From: UBA993 sp964436815
GTDB taxonomy: Bacteria > Bacillota > Dethiobacteria > DTU022
Length of the DNA: 64,000 bases
NCBI GenBank assembly: GCA_964436815.1
Contig: CAYTER010000002.1
Coordinates: forward strand, 27,906-91,905
Direction: 5' to 3'
This document shows positions 16,602-26,302 of this stretch, piece by piece (position 1 is the first letter of the stretch; each line of letters begins with the position of its first letter). A program made the translations under genes and the position numbers. The notes below the pieces were generated by a model that did not search any database, was not told the origin of the DNA, and saw only the letters and a list, made by a program, of their open reading frames with translations.

Positions 16602-19600
16602 TTACCAATATGTACCCAGAAGGTATAAAATCAGTGCTGCCAGCGCTAAAACCAGCACCATGCGTAACACCAACATCAGAAATTTGCGATCCTTCCCGTT
16701 ACGAAAGCCGTTTAATTTTCCATTTACTACCACAGTTTTTGCTGAACCCGAATCCGTAAGGCCACCAGCCACTTCACGATTAACAACTTTATAGATCGAC
16801 GGTATGGCCAGGAGCAAAAGGATCGTTCCGGTAATCTGACCACCGATGATCGTTAGCGCCATCGGCGCCTGAAGCTGTCCTCCTTCGCCCAGGCCCATGG
16901 CCAGGGGAACAAGCCCCAAAACTGTTGTGGCAGTCGTCATCAGGATTGGCCTCAACCTGGCCGACGCCCCTTCCACTATCGCTTCGACAAGCGGCAGGCC
17001 GTGAATCCTTCTCTGCTGATTTATAAAATCGACCATGATGATGCCGTCATTAACAAGCACCCCGGAAAGCACTACCACGCCGATCATCGCCGGGATACTG
17101 ATTTCATTGCCGGTCAGAATCAAAGCCAGAACCGCACCGGTATAAGCAAGGGGCAAGCTGCAGATGATAATGAAAGGATGAAGCAGCGATTCAAACTGCG
17201 CAGCCATAACCAGGTAGACAAGAAGAGCGGCAACGATCATCACCAGCTGCAGTTCAGACATTACATCGCCCATCAGATTTGAACTGCCGGCATTTTTTAT
17301 TTCATACCCGGCAGGCAGGCTGAGATCTTCTAAGATGGCCAGCGCTTCCGTCGTGGCCGAGCCCAGATCGATATTGCTGTACTGAACCTGGATCTGACCG
17401 ACTATCTGCTGGTTCTCCCGGGGGATACTTTGTGGTCCGTAAGCTTCGGTTAATTCTGCGACTTCATCCAATTTCAGGTATTCGCCGGTAGGTGAATAAA
17501 AACCGATATTCCCGAGATCGTCAAGCGTATTAATGTCCTGTTTCTGGTAGCCGAGGACGATATTCAAGACGCCCGATTCGGTCTCCATCCGGCTGACCGG
17601 TATACCTTCCAGAGCCTGGCGGACTGCCGTGGCCACCTGGATCAGGGTTACCCCTTTTTGCAAAGCCTGGCTGTGATCCAGCCTGATGTGCACCTCGGGG
17701 CGGCTTTCTTCCAGTGAAGATTGTATATCAGTAAACGAAGGATGTTTTTCAAGTAGTTTTACGGCCTGCTCGGTTAAGCTGATTACCTGCTGCAGGTCGC
17801 TGCCGCTAACCACCAGATCAAGACGGGTTTCAAGTCCGGCGGCATCCAGTAATGATTCACGGGTAAACGCAGCCTGGGCTTCAACCGGGATCGATTCAAC
17901 CTCAACTCTTACTTCATCCATAATGTTGTCAATCTCACCTACATAATCGGGAGCGATTTCGACCCTGACCTGAGCTTCGTTGGAAACCCCTCCTTCACCG
18001 GGTATACCGATAAATCCGGCACCCCCGATCCGTGAGGAATACGATGCGACTTCCGGTTTGCGGGCCAGAATTTCTTCCAGCTCAGAGACAAAATCATCAG
18101 TTGTGTCCATGATCGTGCCCGGGGGCAGTGTAATATCAATCCTGAAAGCAGATTCTTCGGGAGAAGGGAAAAGTTCATTGCCAAGAGTACCGTAACCAAC
18201 TACACCAACTACTACAAAGAGAGCAGCGAAAAGCAGCACCCACCATGGATAGCGAACTGCCATTTCAAGCATTTTCCGGTAAGTCGGAAGACGCTTTGGT
18301 TTAGGGCTACTTTCTTGATGATCACGGTCGTTTCGGAGCGAACGCGATGCCATCAGGGGGATGATCGTTAAAGCAACAATCAGCGAAGCAAGGATCGCAC
18401 AGGCTACTGTAAGGGCAAATTCCCAAAATAGCTGGCCTGCCAGACCGCTCAGGAAAACAACGGGGAAAAATACGCTGAGAGTAGTGAGGGTCGAAGCAGT
18501 GACAGCGCCGGACACCTCGCGCGCGCCTTCAACCGCTGCTTCAGCGGGTTCTTTGCCCATCTGGTAATGGCGATAAATATTTTCACTGACCACAATGGCA
18601 TTGTCAACCAACATTCCGGCGGCCAGGGCCAACCCGCCCAGGGTCATTAAATTAATGGTCAGGTCGGTAAAATAAAGCAGGGTAAAAGTGGTGATAATCG
18701 CTGCCGGTATGCTGATTCCGATAAAAAGGGTTGTTCGCCAGTTTTTTAAGAACAGGATCAAGACCATGATGGCAAGAGCAGCCCCACCGACCAGGGACCA
18801 GGCCAAATCGGCCAGTGCGCTTTCAATTTCCGCCGCCTGATCAAAAATGGTATTGAACTGAACCGGAAATTCTCCAACCTTACTTTCCTCAGTCAGTTTT
18901 TCCAATTCAGCCCTGATCTGGCGAGCCACGATCACCGTATTGGCGTCGCCTTCCTTCTGGATTACCAGCCCGATGCTCGGCTGACTGTCAAAGCGGCTAA
19001 TGGTTGACGGGTTATAAATATCCTGCTTGATCTCAGCCAGCATCCCTAAAGAAATCGGATCAATCGGAAAATCATCACCAAGATTGAAGTTTCCCAGGGA
19101 AGAACCTCCGGGAATCATAGAGTTTATAATCATTGTCGTGGCGAGATCCGTAAGGCTGCTTTCCAGCATCCGGGTTGTATCGCCTATCCCCTGTTGAATA
19201 TCTCCCTGGACTGCCGTCAGCCATGCCCCGTAGTCCGGTATGGATACGATCGGTTCACGGCGGATTCTCTCCCAGTCTTCATGAAAAGCGATCTTTATTT
19301 GGCTGGGGCTGGACTCAACGATGAGAGCCGACCTGTCGCCAAGGGTACTGATCTGTTCAAAGGTAATATTATTTTCAAACAACCGGTTTTGATCCAGGGG
19401 CACCGAGAGATAGCTGTCTTGCCAAACCGCCTGATTGATCAGCCATACATCTTCAAGCCTGGTTACCCCCTCGCCCAGAACGGCGGCAGGATTCAAATCA
19501 GTCTGGAGCGGTATCTGCCCCAGAGCCTCCAGGGACAAAACCAGGCTCTGCCGGTCACGGTTATAGGTTACATTGGGATTGGCCGTAAAGAGCAGCAGAC

Positions 19601-20579
19601 TGGCCGACAGATCGCCATTGTTTTCCGCCACTCTTTGAGCGTTGATCGGCAGGTTAATACTGCCCGCTGCAAAAGTTACCTGATCGAAATTAAACAGATC
19701 ATCCCAGTAAAGATCATTAACCGGCACCGGCCTGGAAGATGGCGCACCGCCTCCGGCAAACAGACCGTTTTGCCCTGATAAAAGGCGGTTCAGGTTTATA
19801 TCAACTTCCTGACCGACTAATTTTTCAAGCGCTTCCTGATCGATCTTGAAGCCAACGATCAGATCGGATAAAAGATCGCTGTCTGTGTAACGCCCCAGGA
19901 ATCTGATCCTGACCTGGCGATCATCGAGCTCGATAATCCCGGCCGGCAGATCAATCAGGCTGGCTCTTAGAATATTAGCAATCTGTTCAAATGAGACTTC
20001 ATACTCAGCCATCACTTCAGGGGTGGTTCTGACAAAAAGATCCTGACGGGCGCCACCCTGAATCTGGACGCTGGCTACTCCCGTTAACGATTCCAGCCTT
20101 GGCAGAGCTTTCTCTTCCAGCCACTCAGTCAGTTCAACCGGATCTTCGCTGCCGCTGGCCGATAACTGCATAATCGGCAGCAGCGTGGGGTCAAATTCAA
20201 AAAGAAGCGGCCGCTGGACACCTTCGGGAAAACTGAGTATATCCATCCGAACGTTAACATCTTCGCGCACTTTCTTGATGTCAGCACCCCAGTTAAAGCG
20301 CATAATTACCAGGGAAAGGTTTTCCCTGGAAAACGAATTAAGCGCAGTCAAGCCGCTTACTGCAGAGACGCTGTCTTCAATCGGCTTGGTAACCAGTTCA
20401 AGGGTTTCCTGGGGAGAGCTGCCGGGAAATACAGTGATAACCGCCAGAACCGGGGCCTGGATCTCCGGCAGCAGATCAAGCGGGCTTTGATAAAGGCTGA
20501 CTAATCCTATAACCAGGATCACCAGCAAGATCATGGTGGTCGCTATTGGTCTTCTGACTGCTAAATCCGATAAGTTCAA
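16602..20579 (-). CDS. RND-family (HAE1/AcrB-like) efflux transporter with a large extracytoplasmic insertion
   Basis: At 1325 aa this protein is about 270 residues longer than AcrB or B. subtilis SwrC. It has the RND plan: TM1 (about 10-30), a first extracytoplasmic loop, TM2-6 starting near residue 593 with the conserved segment GGLALAAGMLVDNAIVVSENIY, a second large loop, and a C-terminal TM bundle ending near 1320. In AcrB, TM2 starts near residue 340, so about 250 extra residues lie in the first loop, roughly residues 240-515 (rich in N, Q, L and S, for example SGQNGLFAGGGAPSS). The TM4 proton-relay aspartates (LVDNA region) are present. The start is TTG 20579 behind AGGAGG. No membrane-fusion adaptor is encoded nearby, which fits a Gram-positive-type pump. 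The substrate is unknown. Confidence 0.88.
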   Translation of the reverse strand: MNLSDLAVRRPIATTMILLVILVIGLVSLYQSPLDLLPEIQAPVLAVITVFPGSSPQETLELVTKPIEDSVSAVSGLTALNSFSRENLSLVIMRFNWGADIKKVREDVNVRMDILSFPEGVQRPLLFEFDPTLLPIMQLSASGSEDPVELTEWLEEKALPRLESLTGVASVQIQGGARQDLFVRTTPEVMAEYEVSFEQIANILRASLIDLPAGIIELDDRQVRIRFLGRYTDSDLLSDLIVGFKIDQEALEKLVGQEVDINLNRLLSGQNGLFAGGGAPSSRPVPVNDLYWDDLFNFDQVTFAAGSINLPINAQRVAENNGDLSASLLLFTANPNVTYNRDRQSLVLSLEALGQIPLQTDLNPAAVLGEGVTRLEDVWLINQAVWQDSYLSVPLDQNRLFENNITFEQISTLGDRSALIVESSPSQIKIAFHEDWERIRREPIVSIPDYGAWLTAVQGDIQQGIGDTTRMLESSLTDLATTMIINSMIPGGSSLGNFNLGDDFPIDPISLGMLAEIKQDIYNPSTISRFDSQPSIGLVIQKEGDANTVIVARQIRAELEKLTEESKVGEFPVQFNTIFDQAAEIESALADLAWSLVGGAALAIMVLILFLKNWRTTLFIGISIPAAIITTFTLLYFTDLTINLMTLGGLALAAGMLVDNAIVVSENIYRHYQMGKEPAEAAVEGAREVSGAVTASTLTTLSVFFPVVFLSGLAGQLFWEFALTVACAILASLIVALTIIPLMASRSLRNDRDHQESSPKPKRLPTYRKMLEMAVRYPWWVLLFAALFVVVGVVGYGTLGNELFPSPEESAFRIDITLPPGTIMDTTDDFVSELEEILARKPEVASYSSRIGGAGFIGIPGEGGVSNEAQVRVEIAPDYVGEIDNIMDEVRVEVESIPVEAQAAFTRESLLDAAGLETRLDLVVSGSDLQQVISLTEQAVKLLEKHPSFTDIQSSLEESRPEVHIRLDHSQALQKGVTLIQVATAVRQALEGIPVSRMETESGVLNIVLGYQKQDINTLDDLGNIGFYSPTGEYLKLDEVAELTEAYGPQSIPRENQQIVGQIQVQYSNIDLGSATTEALAILEDLSLPAGYEIKNAGSSNLMGDVMSELQLVMIVAALLVYLVMAAQFESLLHPFIIICSLPLAYTGAVLALILTGNEISIPAMIGVVVLSGVLVNDGIIMVDFINQQRRIHGLPLVEAIVEGASARLRPILMTTATTVLGLVPLAMGLGEGGQLQAPMALTIIGGQITGTILLLLAIPSIYKVVNREVAGGLTDSGSAKTVVVNGKLNGFRNGKDRKFLMLVLRMVLVLALAALILYLLGTYW

Positions 20580-20607
20580 ACTGTAATGCCTCCTGAAAGT
20601 TTCAACC

Positions 20608-20644
20608 GGCTGACCGGTCGGTCGGCCACTTTCACATTATAGCA
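20608..20644 (-). promoter_or_regulatory. Extended -10 promoter and TetR-type operator for the RND pump
   Basis: On the minus strand TGCTATAAT (20644-20636) is a consensus extended -10 box. Just downstream, over positions about +2 to +21, lies GGCCGACC-GACC-GGTCAGCC (20627-20608), an 8-4-8 palindrome with one mismatch. Its form resembles operators of many TetR regulators. The ribosome site and TTG start follow. Repression by the TetR protein at 15934-16545 is inferred. Confidence 0.65.
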
Positions 20645-20693
20645 TAAAATTTTTAACTGGATGCGTTACGGATAAATTTGCTTCCATGCAGTG

Positions 20694-21602
20694 TTAGCGG
20701 TTGCGGGCGACCGAGTAAGCGGCGAGCGCGATCGAGGCCATCTTGCCCATCGGCGGCTCGTTGCGTGAAGTCAGGATCACCGGTCTTGAAGCGCCAAGGA
20801 CCAAGCCACCCATACGTCCGCCGGCAAAATAGATAATCGCTTTACCGAGAAGATTACCGGCTTCAATATTAGGAACCATCAGCAGATCTGTTTTGCCGGC
20901 AATCGGGCTGTCAATTCCTTTATGCAGCGCTGCTTCCAGGCTGACTGCAATATCAAGAGGAGTAGGACCGTCTACAACCGCTCCCGGAAAAGCTTCAGCA
21001 GCCATTTCTTTTAAAGCCTGGGCATCCACGGTTGACGGCATTTTCGGATCTACTTTTTCGTTGGCCGTTAAAAAAGCGACTTTCGGATGTTCCAGCCCAA
21101 CAGCCTGCAGGAACTCAACCGCATTCTGGGTGATCGCTTTTTTCTGCTCCAGGTTGGGGCTGACATTCAAACCGCCATCAGTCATGTAAATCAGGCGATA
21201 GTAGCCGGGCACTTCGTATATAGCCAGGTGGCTTAGGATTCGATCGCGCCTCATCCCGCCCTCGGGATGAAGAACGGCTCTTAGAAAATCCGAGCTGTTG
21301 ACCATCCCTTTCATCAGGATATCAGCCCGCCCGGAAGCGACCTCTTTTACTGCCCGGTGTGTGGCTGCAATCGGATCCGGTTCATCAATGATCTCGATTC
21401 CCTGCAGGTTCAGGCTGACCGTCATCGCCAGCCGCCAGATCCGCTCTTCGGGACCGATCAGGACAAAATCAACCAAACCTTCCTTGCGGCTGTCCCTGAC
21501 CGCTTCCAGAACCGCTTCTTCCGAAGCAGCGGCGACACAGAGGCGGCATGGAGGCAGCTCTTTAACTGCTGCAATAACCTGGTAGAAATTTTCAAATGAC
21601 AT
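20694..21602 (-). CDS. ptb: Phosphate butyryltransferase (Ptb) / phosphotransacetylase family
   Basis: The 302-aa enzyme converts butyryl-CoA plus phosphate to butyryl-phosphate. Family features include the N-terminal CRLCVAAASEEAVLEAVRDS, the central MKGMVNSSDFLRAVL, the stretch IYMTDGGLNVSPNLEQK, and the C-terminal phosphate-site region LLMVPNIEAGNLLGKAI with GASRPVILTSR. Its length is that of Ptb rather than the longer Pta. It lies 55 bases downstream of a butyrate kinase gene on the same strand, the usual pairing for making ATP from butyryl-CoA. The true acyl preference may be broader (branched-chain acyl-CoA). Confidence 0.9.
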   Translation of the reverse strand: MSFENFYQVIAAVKELPPCRLCVAAASEEAVLEAVRDSRKEGLVDFVLIGPEERIWRLAMTVSLNLQGIEIIDEPDPIAATHRAVKEVASGRADILMKGMVNSSDFLRAVLHPEGGMRRDRILSHLAIYEVPGYYRLIYMTDGGLNVSPNLEQKKAITQNAVEFLQAVGLEHPKVAFLTANEKVDPKMPSTVDAQALKEMAAEAFPGAVVDGPTPLDIAVSLEAALHKGIDSPIAGKTDLLMVPNIEAGNLLGKAIIYFAGGRMGGLVLGASRPVILTSRNEPPMGKMASIALAAYSVARNR

Positions 21603-21657
21603 CCGAGAGAACCCTCCCCTTTAAATGCAGAGTTTTCACTGTAAACCTGGTACAGGA

Positions 21658-22719
21658 TTAATACCTGAGAGCTTCTGATTCGCCGCGTAAAACACGAAGC
21701 GCCCCAGAAACCAGGGCTTCCAACTCTTCTTCACCAGCCAGAACTTCAACGGGCGCAATAGATGATACCCGCTCTGAAATCTGATCAACTAAGGTTTTTG
21801 CGTTAGCCATACCACCGGTGATTACAATCAGATCCACTTCGCCTTTTAAAACAGTTGCCATCGCGCCAATTTCCTTTGCCACCTGGTAAGCCATGGCAGA
21901 AACAACCAATGCAGCTTCCTGATCGCCATCCTGAACCCTTTTCTCGACACTGATGAAATCCTTGCTGCCCAGATAAGAAAAAATGCCACCCTGAGAGGTT
22001 AACAGACGGGTTAGCTGCTCCTGATTATAATTACCGCTGAAGCAGAGCCGCACCAAACCCAGGGAAGGCAGGGTGCCGCATCTTTCAAGGGAAAAAGGGC
22101 CTTCTTCATTAGCGTTATTGACATCAATCATTTTGCCTAAACAGTGAGCCGATACGGAGATGCCGCTGCCTAAATGAGCTACTACCATCTTCATTTCAGA
22201 GTATTTGTTCCCGGCCCGATCAGCCGCCAGTCTGGCCATCGCTTTCATGTTCAGGGCATGAGACATGCTTAAGCGGGGAACACCTTTTAAACCTGACAAG
22301 CGGGCTTCCGGTTCAAATTCATCTACGGTTACCGGATCCACGGTGAAGAGGGGTAACCCCAATTTCCTGGCCAGGGGCAGAGCAATGATTGAACCTAAGT
22401 TCGATGCGTGCCAGCCGTATTTTGCAGTACGGAGTTCTTCATAAATTGCCTCATCCACCAGGTAGGTCCCTGAAGCTAGTGGCTTTAAGAGTCCCCCTCG
22501 CACAACAATGGCAGAGAGTTTTGTCAATGCAATTTCATTGGCTTTAAGAAAAGAGAGGATTGCCTCACGGCGAATTTCAGCCTGCTGTTCACGGTCAAGA
22601 TCAGCTGCTATTTCTTTTTCAGAATGTCGCAAAGTCTCTTTAAGAAGACAGGTATGATCATCGAAAAGCCCGATTTTGGTTGAGGTGGATCCCGGATTAA
22701 GGGCGAGGATCAGATACAT
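21658..22719 (-). CDS. buk: Butyrate kinase
   Basis: This 353-aa ASKHA-fold kinase transfers phosphate from butyryl-phosphate to ADP. Signatures are the N-terminal LALNPGSTSTKIGLFDD (phosphate-1 motif), MVVAHLGSGISVSAH (phosphate-2), and VDLIVITGGMANAKTLVDQI (adenosine motif). The length matches Buk (about 355) and not acetate kinase (about 400). The ATG has AAAGGAG eight bases upstream. Together with ptb it forms a substrate-level phosphorylation module; it may also act on isobutyrate or other branched acids. Confidence 0.93.
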   Translation of the reverse strand: MYLILALNPGSTSTKIGLFDDHTCLLKETLRHSEKEIAADLDREQQAEIRREAILSFLKANEIALTKLSAIVVRGGLLKPLASGTYLVDEAIYEELRTAKYGWHASNLGSIIALPLARKLGLPLFTVDPVTVDEFEPEARLSGLKGVPRLSMSHALNMKAMARLAADRAGNKYSEMKMVVAHLGSGISVSAHCLGKMIDVNNANEEGPFSLERCGTLPSLGLVRLCFSGNYNQEQLTRLLTSQGGIFSYLGSKDFISVEKRVQDGDQEAALVVSAMAYQVAKEIGAMATVLKGEVDLIVITGGMANAKTLVDQISERVSSIAPVEVLAGEEELEALVSGALRVLRGESEALRY

Positions 22720-22838
22720 TAAGCCACTCCTTTGCCTGCCGGTTCAAGCATAACAGTAAACTATAGCCTTAACAGGTTAATTCCGCTTTTATTCTATGTG
22801 ATTTTACGTTAGATTACAAACTACTAATAAACTTCTGC

Positions 22839-25001
22839 TTAAGGATCAACTTTACCTGCAGCCTGCCTGATAGAGAGGGCAATCCGGTTTCTTTCCCGAT
22901 CGATACTCAGGATCTTGACTGTCACTGTTTCTTCCAACTGCAGAACATCAAGCGGGTGCTTAATAAAGCGGTCGGCAATTTCAGAAATATGAACCAACCC
23001 GTCATGATGCACCCCTACATCAATAAATGCGCCAAAATCAACAATATTGCGGACGATTCCATTGAGCGTCATTCCCGGTTCCAGATCGTCAATCCCGGTA
23101 ATCGATTTCATAAAGACCGGCTTGGGCAGATCTTCACGCGGATCTCGGCCCGGTTTCCGGAATTCCTCCAGGATATCGCGAACGGTCGGCTCTCCTGCGT
23201 TAAACGCAGCGGCAAGTTCGGCTACGAGATCATCCCGGGTTGCTGGAATTTTATCCGGTGAACCAAGATCAGCCGGTTGAAGGCCTAGCCGCTCAATCAT
23301 TTTTTCTGCCAGGTCATAAGATTCCGGGTGTACGGCGCTTCGTTCGAGATATTTCTCACTTTCAGGGAGGCGTAAAAAACCGGCGCACTGCTTGAAGATC
23401 TTCGGTCCCAACCCCTGTAATTTGAGTAATTCGGAACGGGATTTGAAGGTCCCGTTCTGATCACGATATTCAACAATCCGGCCGGCTACAGTGCTGTTGA
23501 TCCCGGCGACATAGGCCAGAAGCTCGGCTGAAGCATTGTTTAGCTCAACACCAACATTGTTGACACAGCTTTCCACTGTTCCGGCAAGAGAGCTGTCCAG
23601 ATCTTTTGTTGCCATGTCATGCTGGTATTGACCTACTCCGATCGCTTTCGGATCAATTTTAACCAGCTCAGCAAGCGGATCCTGGAGCCGGCGGGCAATC
23701 GAAACGGCACTGCGCTCAGCGACATCAAGATTGGGAAACTCTTTTCGCGCAGCTTGTGAGGCAGAGTAAACACTGGCGCCGGCTTCATTGACAATCGTAT
23801 ATTCGATCGGACGGTCGGCATCTTTAATTGCTCCGGCGACAAAGATCTCACTTTCCCGCGAAGCGGTGCCATTACCGATCGCGATACAGTCTATATGATG
23901 TTTTTCCAACATTTGCTGGAGTTTCTCATTGGCTCCGGCCTGATCATTGCGCGGAGCGGTAGGGAATATTGCTGCTGTTTCAAGCAGACGGCCTGTTTCA
24001 GATACTGCCGCCAGTTTACAACCCGTCCTAAAACCTGGATCCCAGCCAAGGACCCGTTTGTTGCGTACAGGAGGCACCAGTAATCTTTTTTTTAGGTTCG
24101 CCCTGAATACAACAAGAGCGCCGGCAAAAGCCTTATCAATCAGGTCCTGCCACAGCTCCCTTTCCAGTGAGGGGTGAATCAGGCGTTTAATGCTGTCAGC
24201 TGCCGCTTCCCGGATTAAACTGGAACAGGCTTCGTTAACTTCATTACGAAGATATGCTGCGTTCACAATTTTCAAAGCCGGCTCAACTTCTAAAACTATT
24301 TTAAAATCAAGAGCCTTTTCTTTTGCGCCGCGATTAATCGCTAATACCCGGTGATCTTTTATACTTGAAAGCGGTTCACTGAATTGCTCGTAATGATCGT
24401 ATTTATCATCCACTGCATCAGCTATCTTTTTAACTTCAATTATTGCCCCGCGCCTATGTAAGCTGCGGAGGGATTTTCGGACTGAAGCATCATCAGAGAT
24501 GATCTCCGCAATAATATCAGCTGCTCCCTGGAGAGCATCTTTTACGGTTAACAATCCACTCCCGGGATCAATCAGCTTTATAGCTTCCTGCTCTGGATCA
24601 ATCTGACCTTCCATCACCTTTAGGGCAAGCGGCTCAAGCCCCTGGTCACGCGCTACGGAGGCTCTGGTGCGTTTTTTAGGCCGGTAAGGCCGGTAGAGAT
24701 CATCAAGTTCGGTAACTGTTTGCGCCAGTTCGATCATTTTCTGAAGTTCCGGGGTCAGCTCATCCTGGCTTTCAATCAGACGCATAACATCCTGTCGCCT
24801 TGCTTCAAGGTTACGATATTGAATCAGTCTGTCCTGCAGCAGCCGTAATTCTTCATCATTAAGACCGCCGGTTTGTTCTTTACGGTAACGGGCAATGAAA
24901 GGTACGGTGTTTCCTTCGTCAAGTAACGCTGCGCTCTGGATAATTTTATACAGATCAATACCCGTTTCCTTGCTGATTCGTTTAAATACTAACTCCTGCA
25001 T
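22839..25001 (-). CDS. tex: Tex-family RNA-binding transcription accessory protein
   Basis: The 720-aa protein has the Tex architecture: N-terminal helical domains, a YqgF/RuvX-like nuclease fold around residues 320-430 (RVLGWDPGFRTGCKLAAV), tandem helix-hairpin-helix motifs (about 495-560, VGVELNNASAELLAYVAGI and LLKLQGLGPKIFKQCAGFL), and a C-terminal S1 RNA-binding domain (about 640-715, GIVRNIVDFGAFIDVGVHHDG). It starts at ATG 25001 behind CGGAGGC. Tex proteins affect transcript processing and elongation; the molecular role is not settled. It is 30 bases downstream of the LCP gene, possibly by readthrough only. Confidence 0.95.
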   Translation of the reverse strand: MQELVFKRISKETGIDLYKIIQSAALLDEGNTVPFIARYRKEQTGGLNDEELRLLQDRLIQYRNLEARRQDVMRLIESQDELTPELQKMIELAQTVTELDDLYRPYRPKKRTRASVARDQGLEPLALKVMEGQIDPEQEAIKLIDPGSGLLTVKDALQGAADIIAEIISDDASVRKSLRSLHRRGAIIEVKKIADAVDDKYDHYEQFSEPLSSIKDHRVLAINRGAKEKALDFKIVLEVEPALKIVNAAYLRNEVNEACSSLIREAAADSIKRLIHPSLERELWQDLIDKAFAGALVVFRANLKKRLLVPPVRNKRVLGWDPGFRTGCKLAAVSETGRLLETAAIFPTAPRNDQAGANEKLQQMLEKHHIDCIAIGNGTASRESEIFVAGAIKDADRPIEYTIVNEAGASVYSASQAARKEFPNLDVAERSAVSIARRLQDPLAELVKIDPKAIGVGQYQHDMATKDLDSSLAGTVESCVNNVGVELNNASAELLAYVAGINSTVAGRIVEYRDQNGTFKSRSELLKLQGLGPKIFKQCAGFLRLPESEKYLERSAVHPESYDLAEKMIERLGLQPADLGSPDKIPATRDDLVAELAAAFNAGEPTVRDILEEFRKPGRDPREDLPKPVFMKSITGIDDLEPGMTLNGIVRNIVDFGAFIDVGVHHDGLVHISEIADRFIKHPLDVLQLEETVTVKILSIDRERNRIALSIRQAAGKVDP

Positions 25002-25031
25002 TACTGCCTCCGATCATTACTGCCAAAAATA

Positions 25032-26243
25032 TTAAAGGTCTTCATCAGGAGATTCTTCTGGATCCGGAGATTCTTCTACATCCGGATCAGGAGAGGGTTC
25101 CGGTTCCGGAGCGGGTTCAGGCTCATCTTCAGGCTCTTCTTCCGCTTCATCTACCGGTTCCGGTTCCGGCACTTCTTCCGGCAAAGGCTCCGGCTCTATT
25201 TCCAGATCATCTTCGGGGTGCGGCTCGGCTGTAACCGGACCCGGCAAGTAAGGTTCTTCCAGCCTTCCCACGGTCAACCCAAAAACATTTTCGATAATCT
25301 CAACCCGGTAATCCCCATCGATTACAAGATAATAGATATTCTGGCCATCACGGTTGGATAGTTTGCCCTCACCGGCAAATACATATCCTTCAATTTGATC
25401 ATAATCAAGGCGCAACCCGAAAAATACAAGGGTTAGCATCTGCAGTGGGGTAAGGGTCGTATCAATATTTTCATTAACAGCACGGTAAAAAGGCGGAAGA
25501 GTAACCAACCCCCCTGGTGAAAGCAGCTGCCTGAACATGGCGATCAGCGCTTTCTGCTGCCTTTGGGTTCTACCCCTTTCCCCGCCCAGGTTATCAGCCC
25601 TGCTGCGCACATACTGCATAAAAGTTGCTCCATCCAACCTTTGTTTACCGGCATTAACAAGGATATCCCCTCTTCCGTAATTAGAGCGAACTTCTTTTTC
25701 AACCTCTATTTCAACCCCACCGATACTGTCAATAATATCCTTGGCACCATCCATATCAACAATGACATAGTCATGGATGGCAATGCCGCCTAAAAAATCT
25801 TCAATCGTCCGGATTACAGTTTCAATCCCTCCTAAATGAGGGTTAGCATCTTCAGCAGTGCGGTAATAACCATACATGTAGGAATGGTTGATTTTGTCAT
25901 AGATATTTACCCCATTAATCTGCACATAGCTGTCCCGGGGGATCGATACAAGGGCCACTTTACCGGTATTTAAGTTTAACGCGGCAATCATGATAGTATC
26001 CGGCCGGAAAAGACTGTACTGGCTGTCGCGGGCTGCCGAACGGTCGAAGCCTAGCAAAGCAATATTTAAAGTTTCGCCCTCTAAATAATCCATTCGATCA
26101 ACTGTCGAAGCCACCGGGGATCTTTCAATAAATCTTTCCGGGAAGAATGCAAAGGCTGCAGAGGTTAAAAAAACAGGAACAAACAACAAAATGATCAGTA
26201 TTTTCAACATTGAATATTTCTTATTTCTTTTCCTGTCCGCCAC
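25032..26243 (-). CDS. LytR-CpsA-Psr (LCP) family protein with acidic proline-rich tail
   Basis: LCP enzymes attach teichoic-acid-like or capsular polymers to peptidoglycan. The start is read as GTG 26243, with GAGGAG nine bases upstream; a TTG at 26264 would place that ribosome site inside the gene. The 403-aa protein has one N-terminal membrane segment (about 13-32). The LCP domain shows NIALLGFDRS, LVSIPRDSYVQINGV, KINHSYMYG and the arginine-rich FMQYVRSRADNLGGERGRTQRQQ, which holds the polyprenyl-phosphate-binding arginines. The last 65 residues are almost only E, P, D and S (repeats of EPEP and PDPE), an extracellular low-complexity spacer. Confidence 0.93.
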   Translation of the reverse strand: MADRKRNKKYSMLKILIILLFVPVFLTSAAFAFFPERFIERSPVASTVDRMDYLEGETLNIALLGFDRSAARDSQYSLFRPDTIMIAALNLNTGKVALVSIPRDSYVQINGVNIYDKINHSYMYGYYRTAEDANPHLGGIETVIRTIEDFLGGIAIHDYVIVDMDGAKDIIDSIGGVEIEVEKEVRSNYGRGDILVNAGKQRLDGATFMQYVRSRADNLGGERGRTQRQQKALIAMFRQLLSPGGLVTLPPFYRAVNENIDTTLTPLQMLTLVFFGLRLDYDQIEGYVFAGEGKLSNRDGQNIYYLVIDGDYRVEIIENVFGLTVGRLEEPYLPGPVTAEPHPEDDLEIEPEPLPEEVPEPEPVDEAEEEPEDEPEPAPEPEPSPDPDVEESPDPEESPDEDL

Positions 26244-26302
26244 CGGAAAACAGCTCCTCGTCAAAAAACTAATGGTTTCTGGGATCCACTGATCTGTGCT
26301 TT

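Noticed and set aside
25040..25215. DNA tandem repeat or CRISPR-like array
   Set aside because: The periodicity comes from codons for E, P and D in the LCP protein tail; there are no regular spacers.
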